Assembly (NCBI GenBank): GCA_023392615.1
Contig: JAEVYT010000017.1
Coordinates: 248,001 to 312,000, forward strand
Origin: Bacillota bacterium
GTDB taxonomy: Bacteria > Bacillota > Clostridia > Lachnospirales > Lachnospiraceae
DNA length: 64,000 bases
Reading direction: 5' to 3'
A model generated the notes under the pieces. It was not told where the DNA came from. It was given only the letters and a program-made list of their open reading frames with translations, and did not search any database. Numbering within the stretch: the first letter of the stretch is position 1; every line of letters starts with the position of its first letter. Positions 17,961-26,762 of the stretch are shown here, piece by piece. The translations under genes and the position numbers were made by a program.

Positions 17961-19412
17961 ATGGCTAAATTAATTATTGATACGAATGTTACTATTGGGA
18001 AGATTAACCGTAATATATACGGCCATTTTTCAGAGCACCTCGGGCGTTGTATCTACGGTGGTTTGTTTGTGGGCAAAGACTCAGTAATTCCTAACACAAA
18101 TGGAGTACGAAACGATGTTGCGGAAGCATTGAAGAATATCAAAATCCCCGTTCTGCGCTGGCCAGGTGGTTGTTTTGCTGACGAATACCATTGGAAAGAC
18201 GGAATTGGTAGTGCACGCAAAAAGATGATAAACACGCACTGGGGTGGCGTTGTTGAAGATAATAGTTTTGGGACACACGAATTTTTTGAGTTGTGTGAAC
18301 AGCTTGAATGTGAACCGTATATTGCTGGTAATCTTGGTAGTGGTACGGTTCAAGAGATGTCCGAATGGATCGAGTATATAACATTTAATGGGATTTCGCC
18401 AATGACTGATTTGCGAACCAAAAATGGTAGGACTGAGCCTTGGATACTCAAATATTTTGGCGTCGGCAATGAAAACTGGGGCGGTGGCGGAAATATGCGG
18501 GCAGAATATTACGCCAACGAATACCGTCGTTATCAGACGTATTGCCGTAATTACGGCAACAACAAGATCTATAAGATTGCCTGTGGTTCTGGAACGGAAG
18601 ATTATAACTGGACAGAAACACTTATGAAGTATTGTACTCCGTTTATGGATGCGATGTCCATACATTACTATACAATTCCTGGTGATTGGAACGAAAAGGG
18701 GAGTGCAACTGTTTTTAGTAACAATACATATTATTTAACATTAGAGAAGGCACGTAAAATCGAGGGCATAATAGATACTCATCTTGATGTGATGGATAAA
18801 TATGACCCTGAACATAAGATTGACTTGGTAATAGACGAGTGGGGCACATGGTTCGATGTTGAAGAAGGCACAAATCCCGGATTTTTATACCAACAAAACA
18901 CAATGAGGGATGCATTGGTCGCAGCATTATCACTTGACATATTTAACGCTCATTGTACTCGCATCAGCATGACGAATATTGCTCAGATTGTTAATGTATT
19001 GCAGTCGATGATTCTCACTGAGGGTGAAAAAATGATTCTTACACCAACATATCATGTTTATGATTTGTACAAGCGCCATCAAGACGCTACGTGTGTTGCT
19101 CATTCCATTGATAATAGAAATGTATGCGGATTACCGCAACTATCGTCAACTGCTTCTTGTAACGAAATAGGAGAGGTTACACTTACAATATCCAATATAT
19201 CACTCACTGATAATATTGATATCAGCACTTTAATTAGGGGATCTGGTGTTCATACCGCCATTGGACGGGTTCTTACAAATAAAGCGGACGCATATAATAC
19301 ATTTGATAAACCGAAGAATGTTAAACTCGAAACACTTAAAGTCAAGATTAAGAATGGGGAAGTGATATTCACATTACCACCTTGTTCGATAGCAGAGATC
19401 GTACTTAAATAA
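17961..19412 (+). CDS. GH51 alpha-L-arabinofuranosidase
   Basis: 483 residues from ATG 17961 (GGGAGGATAAT upstream; an ORF start at 17871 lies inside the promoter and is rejected). No signal peptide. It removes L-arabinofuranosyl side groups from arabinoxylan oligosaccharides in the cytoplasm. Family signatures are GHFSEHLGRCIYGGLFVG, LRWPGGCFADEYHWKDGIG, and FGVGNENWGGGG with Glu171 as acid/base. LVIDEWGTWFDV carries Glu293 as nucleophile, and SIHYY holds the substrate-contact His. The C-terminal 100 residues form the usual beta-sandwich. The LacI-type regulator follows 52 nt later in the same operon. Intracellular GH51 enzymes are typical partners of ABC importers for arabino-oligosaccharides. 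Confidence 0.95.
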   Translation: MAKLIIDTNVTIGKINRNIYGHFSEHLGRCIYGGLFVGKDSVIPNTNGVRNDVAEALKNIKIPVLRWPGGCFADEYHWKDGIGSARKKMINTHWGGVVEDNSFGTHEFFELCEQLECEPYIAGNLGSGTVQEMSEWIEYITFNGISPMTDLRTKNGRTEPWILKYFGVGNENWGGGGNMRAEYYANEYRRYQTYCRNYGNNKIYKIACGSGTEDYNWTETLMKYCTPFMDAMSIHYYTIPGDWNEKGSATVFSNNTYYLTLEKARKIEGIIDTHLDVMDKYDPEHKIDLVIDEWGTWFDVEEGTNPGFLYQQNTMRDALVAALSLDIFNAHCTRISMTNIAQIVNVLQSMILTEGEKMILTPTYHVYDLYKRHQDATCVAHSIDNRNVCGLPQLSSTASCNEIGEVTLTISNISLTDNIDISTLIRGSGVHTAIGRVLTNKADAYNTFDKPKNVKLETLKVKIKNGEVIFTLPPCSIAEIVLK

Positions 19413-19464
19413 CGGAAGTTTTTTGTTGCATTGGGAGTCATTACTTATAGGGAGGGTAATTAGG

Positions 19465-20580
19465 ATGAACAGAGCAGTTACAAGGGCGGATGTTGCAAGA
19501 GCAGCGGGTGTGTCGGTTGCTTCGGTAAGTCGTGCTGTAAATAATTCAGGTTACGTCAAAAAAGAGGTTAAAGAGCGAGTCTTGGAGGTGGCAAGAAACT
19601 TGGGTTATAACCCTAACCCGATCGCATTGTCGTTGCTTACTCAAAGGACAAAACAGCTTATTCTTTATCAAAACGAAATAACTGCGTCATATAACCTTCA
19701 GTTTTTCAATGGGGCAACTAGGGCTGCTTATAAGCGAGGATATTCAATATTTCTCGATATTAATTGTGACTTTGATAAAATAAGGAGACACTTGGTTGAT
19801 GGGGTTATGTTTTCATTAGATGATATAGCTGAAAAATATATCAATACAGTGGGCTTTAATTATCATTTACCAATCGTTGTTGCTTCAAATGATGCGAATT
19901 TCGCGTTCTCTCATCCTGTTCATAAGGTCATTATAGATAATCATAAGGTAGTTAACATAGCAATAGATTATCTGATAGAAAAAGGGCATAGAAGAATTGG
20001 CATAGTTATACCAGAGAGGGGAAAGCACGGCGAAATACGATATCATTTATGGAAAGGACGAATGAAGCAAATCATACGAGATTATGGAATGAATATGAAC
20101 TTAGAAGAACTTGTTGTACGAGCGGAAATTGATGATACCGATAATGTGAATATTAATCACCCTGACCCGCCACTTATAATGCAACCTTCGGATGATAATT
20201 TTACAAATTATTCATCCTTCAATATCGGTAAAAGAGCTGCAAAGAAATACTTGGAAAGCAAAAATCCAGCAACGGTGTTGTTGTGTTTTAATGATGACTT
20301 GGCTTATGGCTTTATCCGAGGTGTGGAAAAGAGTGGTTTACGTGTTCCCGAGGATATTTCAATTATGGGGATAGACGGTATTTATTTACGAGATTGGCTT
20401 GATAAAAAGGTGACAACGGTATCGATTGGTCCAGAAAAATTGGGCACTCTTGTCACTAATGTTTTGATAGATATTTTAGAGAACAAAAATCCAAAGTATA
20501 TGAATTGGACGACGCCAAAGGTGCTGGAAGGCGATACGGTCAAAGCCATGAGCGTTAGTGGAAGAAAAGAACGGGTGTAG
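19465..20580 (+). CDS. LacI-family transcriptional regulator
   Basis: 371 residues from ATG 19465, preceded by GGGAGGGTAATTAGG. The LacI helix-turn-helix is at 5-30 (TRADVARAAGVSVASVSRAV), with the hinge helix NPNPIALSLL after it. The rest is a periplasmic-binding-protein-like sensor (HRRIGIVIPERGKHG, TVLLCFNDDLAYGFIRG, SIMGIDGIYLRDW). It sits between the GH51 gene and the ABC importer, so it should sense an arabino- or xylo-oligosaccharide-derived sugar. It is the best candidate to bind the TGTAC-N4-GTACA boxes at 17872 and 20732. Those boxes lie upstream of the -35 elements, a position more often used for activation than for repression. Confidence 0.92.
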   Translation: MNRAVTRADVARAAGVSVASVSRAVNNSGYVKKEVKERVLEVARNLGYNPNPIALSLLTQRTKQLILYQNEITASYNLQFFNGATRAAYKRGYSIFLDINCDFDKIRRHLVDGVMFSLDDIAEKYINTVGFNYHLPIVVASNDANFAFSHPVHKVIIDNHKVVNIAIDYLIEKGHRRIGIVIPERGKHGEIRYHLWKGRMKQIIRDYGMNMNLEELVVRAEIDDTDNVNINHPDPPLIMQPSDDNFTNYSSFNIGKRAAKKYLESKNPATVLLCFNDDLAYGFIRGVEKSGLRVPEDISIMGIDGIYLRDWLDKKVTTVSIGPEKLGTLVTNVLIDILENKNPKYMNWTTPKVLEGDTVKAMSVSGRKERV

Positions 20581-20731
20581 CAATACCGCTTCGCCTGTTC
20601 CAGAATTATCTCCACATTTAGATTAAATTATTCCTGTCAACATACAATCATTGATTTAATACAAGTTGTCAAATCCTGAAACATGGTGTCTGCCTGTAAC
20701 ATACTATACAATATTCATAATCACATGTGTG

Positions 20732-20786
20732 TGTACATGGGTACATATTTCTGGTATTTGACAGTTTTGTATAAAAAAGTTAAATT
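20732..20786 (+). promoter_or_regulatory. Operator box and sigma-A promoter of the ABC importer operon
   Basis: TGTAC-ATGG-GTACA at 20732-20745 repeats the box before the GH51 gene. TTGACA (20758-20763) and TAAATT (20781-20786) form a promoter with a 17-nt spacer. The box ends 12 nt before the -35, exactly as in the other promoter. Read on the minus strand, its centre is CCAT against CCGT in the first box. Confidence 0.7.
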
Positions 20787-20862
20787 ATTGGTGTGAGCTA
20801 TGTACAGATTTACTGTATTAAAACCAAAGGAATGGTTTACTAAATTTAGTGGAGGGAATTTT

Positions 20863-22596
20863 ATGAAAATCAAGAAGATTTTGGCGCTTTGTATGGTTGT
20901 CGTAGTAATGCTTACTACCGTAGCATGCAAAAGTGAAAGTGACACTAAGAAAGAGCCAACGAAGGCTCCGAGTTCTGCAACGAACGCACCTGGCAAATCT
21001 ACAGATCCACTTGCCGATCCAACGGGTGTTCTTACACCCGACAAGGATACAACACTGACGGTATGGATGATGACAGCTGAGCAGGCACCTGCACCTGACA
21101 ACAAGATTACTAAATTACTCAAAGAAAAATTGGGTGTAACACTCAAATATGAAATTGTTACACCGGATAACGCTGACCAGAAAATCGGCGTTATGTTGGC
21201 AGGTGGTAAATATCCTGACCTGATTGGTACAACGGATTTAAAGATGCGTCTTTTGGAAGGCGGTGCACTGATTAAATTGGATGATCTCCTTGCCACAGGC
21301 AATTATCCGAATCTTAAAACACATGTAGATCCATATATTGGCAAGATGAGCTATAGTGGGTCAGCTGTGGATAAAGGACTATACATAATTCCGAATTATA
21401 ATCGTTTTTATGGCGAAGTCACCGGTGGTACATACTGGGGTACAGCATTCTGGATTCAGAAGGCAGTTCTTAAGGAAGCCGGTTATCCTGATCTTAACAA
21501 CATGACGCTTGAGAAATATTTCAAACTGATTGAGGATTATAAGGCGAAACATCCAAAGATTGATGGACAGAAGACAGTAGGCTTTGAAGTTCTTGCTTCT
21601 ACTGGACGTGAGTGGGGTATGACAAATCCTCCGAACTTCCTTGCAGGTAATCCAAACAACGGTGGCGTAATTGTTGACAGCAATAACAAAGCAACGATTT
21701 ATGCTGATAAGCCGATTGCTCACGATTATTTTAAAATTTTAAATACTGAATATGCAAAGGGTATAGTAGACCCCGAATCTTTCACAGAGAATTTTGATCA
21801 ATATACTGCAAAAATTGCAACAGGCACTGTGCTTGGTATGCATGACCAGTATTGGAACTTCCAGACTGCTACACAGGCTTTACAAGGTGCAGGCAAGGAT
21901 GAACGTACATATGTCCCACTCATGCCGGTATATTCTGGTGCGCAGCCATACTATTCAGATCGTGATGTTATGAACACGAATCAGGGCTTTGGTGTATCCG
22001 TATCCAGTAAACAGCCTGAGGCTGCATTAAAATTCGTAGATTTGATGCTGAGTGAGCCTTGGCAGAAGGTTTTATCATGGGGTATTGAAGGAGAAGATTA
22101 TTTGGTTGACAGCAAGGGCATGTTTTATCGTAATGATCAGCAGCGTGTGAATTACAAGGATTTGACATGGCGTGCTAGTAACAGATTGACAGCATTACTT
22201 GATTTATTGCCTAAACACAATGGACAGTTTAGTGACGGTAATGCGTATAGCCCGGATGACCAACCTAAGGAATTCTATGATACATTAACTAATTATGATA
22301 AGGATTTCATGAAAGCCTATAATAAGCAGACATGGCGTCAGTTCGTAAACTCACCGCCTGAAAACCCTGTGTATTATCCATGTTGGAACATCACATTGAG
22401 TGACGATGCAAATCAGGTTAACCAGCAGATTACTGATGCGGGAGTTCAGTATTTGCCTAAAGCTATTTCGGGATCATCAGATCAATTCGAAAGCAATTGG
22501 ACCAAATATGTGGATGCTATAAAGAAAATAGATGTTAAGGTATATGAAGATGATATAAACAAAGGCATTCAAGAGCGTCTTAAAAACTGGAAGTAA
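20863..22596 (+). CDS. ABC importer substrate-binding lipoprotein (LplA type)
   Basis: 577 residues from ATG 20863 (GGAGGG upstream; the in-frame ATG at 20800 has no such site). The signal peptide KIKKILALCMVVVVMLTT ends in VAC, with the lipobox Cys at 21; a Lys/Ser/Thr/Pro-rich linker follows. The mature part is a large extracellular solute-binding protein of family 1 (GGKYPDLIGTTDLKMRLLEGG, FGVSVSSKQPEAALKFVDLM). The length of 550 or more is typical of the subclass paired with LplB and YtcP permeases, which import plant-cell-wall oligosaccharides. The neighbouring xylanolytic enzymes suggest xylo- or arabinoxylo-oligosaccharides. No ATPase gene is present, so a shared MsmX-type ATPase from elsewhere is inferred. 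Confidence 0.92.
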   Translation: MKIKKILALCMVVVVMLTTVACKSESDTKKEPTKAPSSATNAPGKSTDPLADPTGVLTPDKDTTLTVWMMTAEQAPAPDNKITKLLKEKLGVTLKYEIVTPDNADQKIGVMLAGGKYPDLIGTTDLKMRLLEGGALIKLDDLLATGNYPNLKTHVDPYIGKMSYSGSAVDKGLYIIPNYNRFYGEVTGGTYWGTAFWIQKAVLKEAGYPDLNNMTLEKYFKLIEDYKAKHPKIDGQKTVGFEVLASTGREWGMTNPPNFLAGNPNNGGVIVDSNNKATIYADKPIAHDYFKILNTEYAKGIVDPESFTENFDQYTAKIATGTVLGMHDQYWNFQTATQALQGAGKDERTYVPLMPVYSGAQPYYSDRDVMNTNQGFGVSVSSKQPEAALKFVDLMLSEPWQKVLSWGIEGEDYLVDSKGMFYRNDQQRVNYKDLTWRASNRLTALLDLLPKHNGQFSDGNAYSPDDQPKEFYDTLTNYDKDFMKAYNKQTWRQFVNSPPENPVYYPCWNITLSDDANQVNQQITDAGVQYLPKAISGSSDQFESNWTKYVDAIKKIDVKVYEDDINKGIQERLKNWK

Positions 22597-22617
22597 TCAC
22601 TGAATATTTGCAAGATT

Positions 22618-22645
22618 ATGGGGGGAGCCAATCTCCCCCCATTTT
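22618..22645 (+). terminator. Intercistronic hairpin between binding protein and permease genes
   Basis: ATGGGGGGAG (22618-22627) pairs perfectly with CTCCCCCCAT (22633-22642) around CCAAT. Only a short TTTG follows and the permease ribosome binding site begins at once. It probably acts as a partial terminator or 3' stabiliser, giving more binding protein than permease. Confidence 0.75.
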
Positions 22646-22660
22646 GTGGGAGGTGTCAGA

Positions 22661-23602
22661 TTGAATAAAAAAACAAAGAAGAGTGTGTGGTCTACCATCA
22701 TGTCCCAGAAAGTCTTGCTCATCATGAGTATACCGATACTTCTATATCAGATTTTGTTCAAATATGTACCGATATATGGCTGGGCGATTGCATTCCAGAA
22801 CTTTAAGCCGGGACGCGATCTATGGCATCAGAAATGGGTCGGTTTTGATAATTTTAAGAAGTTATTTACGGGTCTTATGGGTGAGCGATTCACACGGGCT
22901 ATTATAAACACACTGGGGCAGAGCTTACTGACATTGGCCCTTGGTACGATATTTGCGATTGTGCTATCACTGATGCTTAACGAGGTAAAAAATGTGGCCT
23001 TTAAGCGTGTCCTTCAAAATATCACATATATGCCACACTTTCTTAGTTGGATTATTGTGGCGGGTATTGTTTCGGTAGCACTTGCGGCACCAAGTTCTGG
23101 CGGATTTATTAACTCGTTGCTCATGTCATTACATATTGTGAAAGAGCCAATCAAGTTCCTTTCAAACCCCGACTATTTTTGGGGTATCGCAGCAGGTAGT
23201 AATTTATGGAAGGAGCTGGGCTGGAATACCATCTTATATTTAGCGGCTATGACGGCTATAGACCCGACACTTTACGAAGCAGCAGAAATGGATGGTGCAG
23301 GTCGCTTTCGAAAAATATGGAACATTACGCTTCCGGGAATTCGACCAACTATCGTTATATTGCTAATTATGTCTACTGGTTTCATTTTAGAGGCAGGGTT
23401 CGAAATCCCATATTTCTTAGGCAACGGATTAGTTGTAGAAAAATCAGAAACAATCGATGTATTTGTTATGCGATATGGCTATCAGATGGGAAATTACAGT
23501 TTGGCTGTTGTGGCAGGTATGTTTAAGACAATTGTAGCTATTATTATCGTTGGGCTAGCCAACTTTACAGCCGGGCGGCTTGGTGAAGAAACGCTGGTTT
23601 AA
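22661..23602 (+). CDS. ABC importer permease, LplB type
   Basis: 313 residues. TTG at 22661 is the likely start because GGGAGG (22648-22653) sits 7 nt upstream; the GTG at 22646 would overlap that site. Six membrane helices are visible. The EAA loop reads YEAAEMDGAGRFRKIWNITLPGIRP, shown in two parts: YEAAEMDGAGRF and RKIWNITLPGIRP. This is the family-1 sugar permease signature that contacts the ATPase. YGWAIAFQNFKPGRDL near the N-terminus is typical of the LplB subclass. It pairs with the permease encoded 12 nt downstream. Confidence 0.93.
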   Translation: MNKKTKKSVWSTIMSQKVLLIMSIPILLYQILFKYVPIYGWAIAFQNFKPGRDLWHQKWVGFDNFKKLFTGLMGERFTRAIINTLGQSLLTLALGTIFAIVLSLMLNEVKNVAFKRVLQNITYMPHFLSWIIVAGIVSVALAAPSSGGFINSLLMSLHIVKEPIKFLSNPDYFWGIAAGSNLWKELGWNTILYLAAMTAIDPTLYEAAEMDGAGRFRKIWNITLPGIRPTIVILLIMSTGFILEAGFEIPYFLGNGLVVEKSETIDVFVMRYGYQMGNYSLAVVAGMFKTIVAIIIVGLANFTAGRLGEETLV

Positions 23603-23614
23603 GGAGGCAAACAA

Positions 23615-24523
23615 GTGAAGATTAAGAGATGGAAACTAGGAAACATTATATTCACAATATTAAATACAGGCTTCTTATTATTGTTGTCTGCGCTTATGAT
23701 TTATCCACTACTGAATACACTGGCTATCTCCTTTAATGATGGATTAGATGCTGTAAAAGGTGGAATTCATATATGGCCTAGAATATTCACGCTAAAGAAT
23801 TATAATATTGTTTTTCATATGTATACAATTTATGATGCGTTCTTTATAAGCGTGACAAAGACGGTGGTTATTGTAATCACGAATGTTTTTTTTACATCGA
23901 TGTTGGCGTATGCTCTAAGTCGGAAAGAGTTTTTTTTAAGAAAACCTATCACGATTATATTCGTATTAACAATGTACTTTAATGCTGGTCTTATCCCGAA
24001 CTATTTATTGATAAAGGATCTACATATGTTGAATACCTTTCAAGCATACTGGGTGCCGAATATTATTAGTGTGTTCAACCTTATCGTTATACGAACTTAT
24101 ATGAAGTCAATTCCTGAATCGCTTATGGAGTCAGCTCAAATTGATGGTGCGGGACATTTGCGTATATGGTGGCGTATCGTTATGCCACTGTGCAAACCTA
24201 CGCTTGCAGTTATTGCACTCTTCGTAGCGGTAGGTAGCTGGAATAGTTGGATGGATACGCTTCTGTATAACTCAGGTGACCAAAAGCTGTCCACACTTCA
24301 ATACGAGTTGCAGAGATTACTGGCAAGTGCGATGAACGCTGGAACAAATCAAGGCGGTATGGCAGGAGCATCAGCAGTAGCAGGACAGGGTGGTCAGGTG
24401 ACAACACCACTGGCTTTACGTGCAGCGATAACCATAGTGTCCGCTGTACCAATTTTATGCGTATATCCATTTTTACAACGGTACTTTGTTAGTGGTCTGA
24501 CGATTGGTGGAGTAAAAGAGTAA
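23615..24523 (+). CDS. ABC importer permease, YtcP/LplC type
   Basis: 302 residues starting at GTG 23615 after AAGGAGGCAAACAA. Six membrane helices. The EAA loop is MESAQIDGAGHLRIWWRI followed by VMPLCKP. PLLNTLAISFNDG in the first loop and the C-terminal SGLTIGGVKE are typical of the YtcP/LplC partner permease. It completes the importer with the two preceding genes. Confidence 0.93.
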   Translation: MKIKRWKLGNIIFTILNTGFLLLLSALMIYPLLNTLAISFNDGLDAVKGGIHIWPRIFTLKNYNIVFHMYTIYDAFFISVTKTVVIVITNVFFTSMLAYALSRKEFFLRKPITIIFVLTMYFNAGLIPNYLLIKDLHMLNTFQAYWVPNIISVFNLIVIRTYMKSIPESLMESAQIDGAGHLRIWWRIVMPLCKPTLAVIALFVAVGSWNSWMDTLLYNSGDQKLSTLQYELQRLLASAMNAGTNQGGMAGASAVAGQGGQVTTPLALRAAITIVSAVPILCVYPFLQRYFVSGLTIGGVKE

Positions 24524-24701
24524 TCTGTTTATTACTAGACAAAACCGATGACATTAAGTTTAAGAATAAATACATGAATATCTTGAAAGGACAGAGTATA
24601 AAAATATGCCCTGTTCTTTCTTTTATGTAATATTAAGAAAGTACATGACCAATATGAAAAAAATACCCAATATCAAGAACTCGAAAAGGAGATTGAGAAG
24701 A

Positions 24702-25829
24702 ATGAATAACGGTGCTTTTTATACTGGAGTATATCAGAATTTATTATTAGAAATAGAAATAACAGAGGAACAAATTGAAGAAAGAATAGCCCAGGTCTTT
24801 GAAACATTATTCTTCAATCCACAGGAAAAGATATATTTTGAAATGGGTGATGACAAAGGATATATGCTTGACACAGGCAATAATGATGCCAGATCTGAGG
24901 GGATGAGCTACGGAATGATGATGGCTGTTCAGATGAATAGACAGGATATCTTTGACCGTTTGTGGCTTTTTTCTAAGACTTTTATGTATCAAAGTAGTGG
25001 AAAGTACGAAGGATATTTTGCCTGGTCAGTAGCGACGGATGGGAAAAAGAATGCAGAAGGTCCGGCTCCTGATGGAGAAGAATATTTTGCTATGGCACTC
25101 TTTTTTGCAAGTAATCGCTGGGGTGACGGTGTCTCTCCTTTTGATTATGGTGTACAAGCGAGAGATATATTGAAGCATTGCATTCACCAATCAGAATTAG
25201 TAAAAGAGGGAAGCCCTATGTGGGATCCGGGTAACCATTATATAAAATTCGTTCCGGAAACGCCTTTTTCCGACCCGTCCTATCATTTGCCACATTTTTA
25301 TGAGCTTTTTGCCTTGAGGGCGAATGAAGAAGACAGAGTTTTTTGGAAGAAAGCAGCTGAAGAAAGCCGTAAGTATCTGCAGATTTCTTGTCATCCGATA
25401 ACTGGTATGGCCTCTGAATATGCGGAATTTGATGGTACTCCAAAGCGCCTATTCCATGACGGTCAGTTTTATTCAGATGCCTATCGGGTTGCTATGAATA
25501 TAGGCCTTGATGCATCTTGGTTTCATGTTGATGTAGCTTTGGGCGATATAATAAACAAATTACAAACATTTTTTAGTGAAAATACGAAATACGGGGAATA
25601 TGCTAATTATCTAATCGATGGAAGAGCTCTAGACCAGCCAGCATTACACCCTGTAGCAGTAATTGCAACAAACGCTGCGGGATCACTGGCAGCTACTGGG
25701 AGATATCGTCTGGAATGGGTAAAGGAATTTTGGAATACACCGCTTCGTACAGGAGAGCGTAGATATTATGATAATTGCCTGTATTTTTTCTGCCTGCTCA
25801 TGTTAGCAGGAAGGTATAAGATATACTAA
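24702..25829 (+). CDS. GH8 reducing-end xylose-releasing exo-oligoxylanase
   Basis: 375 residues from ATG 24702 (AAGGAGATTGAGAAGA upstream; an ATG at 24606 would add 32 unrelated residues). No signal peptide. The protein follows the Bacillus halodurans Rex enzyme (EC 3.2.1.156) closely, and that family trims xylose from the reducing end of xylo-oligosaccharides. Visible motifs: MGDDKGYMLDTGNNDARSEG with Glu66 as the likely general acid, MSYGMMMAVQMNRQDIFDR, GPAPDGEEYFAMALFFAS, FSDPSYHLPHFYELFALRA, FYSDAYRVAMNIGLDA with Asp259 as the likely base, and LHPVAVIATNAAGSL. It follows the importer genes by 180 nt and probably shares their transcript. Confidence 0.93.
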   Translation: MNNGAFYTGVYQNLLLEIEITEEQIEERIAQVFETLFFNPQEKIYFEMGDDKGYMLDTGNNDARSEGMSYGMMMAVQMNRQDIFDRLWLFSKTFMYQSSGKYEGYFAWSVATDGKKNAEGPAPDGEEYFAMALFFASNRWGDGVSPFDYGVQARDILKHCIHQSELVKEGSPMWDPGNHYIKFVPETPFSDPSYHLPHFYELFALRANEEDRVFWKKAAEESRKYLQISCHPITGMASEYAEFDGTPKRLFHDGQFYSDAYRVAMNIGLDASWFHVDVALGDIINKLQTFFSENTKYGEYANYLIDGRALDQPALHPVAVIATNAAGSLAATGRYRLEWVKEFWNTPLRTGERRYYDNCLYFFCLLMLAGRYKIY

Positions 25830-25910
25830 TCAATAATTTATTAAACATTAAGTTAATTGTAAACCGGATAGTGAGCAATCTCTTTAATTATAATAAAGGA
25901 GGACGATTTA

Positions 25911-26726
25911 GTGGCTATTGTTAAAGTGAGATTTCAATCGTCTTACTTGAAGCGTAGTGTGAGCTTTAGTGCTATCATTCCAACGATTAGGATGGAGGAT
26001 GCTATGGAAGATACTGCTTTACGAAGCAGTGGTTTTAAAACATTGTATATGCTCCATGGATATCGTGGTGATTGTAATGATTATCTAAGTGGGCCGGAAA
26101 TGCAGGAATTATCGGTTAAGTATAATTTAGCCTGTATTTTTCCAAGTGGTGAAAATTCCTTCTATCTTGAGGATATTGATAAGGGTGAGAATTTCAGCGC
26201 TTTTATAGGTAAAGAACTTGTAGAGGTAACAAGAAGAATGTTCCGATTATCAAGTAGTAGGGAAGATACCTTTATTGGGGGTATATCCATGGGTGGATAT
26301 GGAGCAATGATTAATGGATTACGATACTATGATACATTCTCTAAAATAATTAGCTTATCTGGCGCTTACATTGAGATAAATATTGCTGACAAGGGTGAGT
26401 TTATTGCGGATCAGATATCGGATACGAAATATCAGAAAAGAATATTCAGGGATCCCAAGTCGCTTAGATTTACCACTAAGGATCCTAGATATTGCATGGA
26501 AGTCTTAAAAACATCTATGTATAAGTTTCCGGATATCTATTTTGTATGTGGTAAAGATGATTTTCTCATTGAATCGAATAGGAAGCTCCATGATTTTATG
26601 ATAGCGAATGATGTGAAGCATTATTATGAAGAGGGTGAAGGGTTTCATGACTGGGTATATTGGGAAAAGCATTTAGAGACTTCAATAATATGGGCATTAA
26701 GCAATACTGTAAACAAATGCTATTAA
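25911..26726 (+). CDS. Esterase, alpha/beta hydrolase of the EstD/CE1-like group
   Basis: 271 residues starting at GTG 25911 after AAAGGAGGACGATTTA. No signal peptide. The alpha/beta hydrolase core has YMLHGYRGD as oxyanion region and GGISMGGYG with Ser126 as nucleophile. VCGKDDFLI gives Asp216 or Asp217, and EGFHDWVYW gives His246. The closest families are putative esterases (PF00756) such as acetylxylan or feruloyl esterases. Between GH8 and GH43 genes, removal of acetyl or feruloyl groups from imported xylo-oligosaccharides is the likely role. The exact ester specificity cannot be seen. Confidence 0.85.
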   Translation: MAIVKVRFQSSYLKRSVSFSAIIPTIRMEDAMEDTALRSSGFKTLYMLHGYRGDCNDYLSGPEMQELSVKYNLACIFPSGENSFYLEDIDKGENFSAFIGKELVEVTRRMFRLSSSREDTFIGGISMGGYGAMINGLRYYDTFSKIISLSGAYIEINIADKGEFIADQISDTKYQKRIFRDPKSLRFTTKDPRYCMEVLKTSMYKFPDIYFVCGKDDFLIESNRKLHDFMIANDVKHYYEEGEGFHDWVYWEKHLETSIIWALSNTVNKCY

Positions 26727-26762
26727 TGATATGCTGACATGAAAATGTGGAGGAAGAAGATT

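Noticed and set aside
18081..18665. Minus-strand 194-codon frame over the GH51 gene
   Set aside because: It is antisense to catalytic motifs of the arabinofuranosidase and has no ribosome binding site or recognisable domain.
20721..21302. Minus-strand 193-codon frame over the binding-protein gene
   Set aside because: It is antisense to a clearly coding lipoprotein and its signal peptide and has no start signals.
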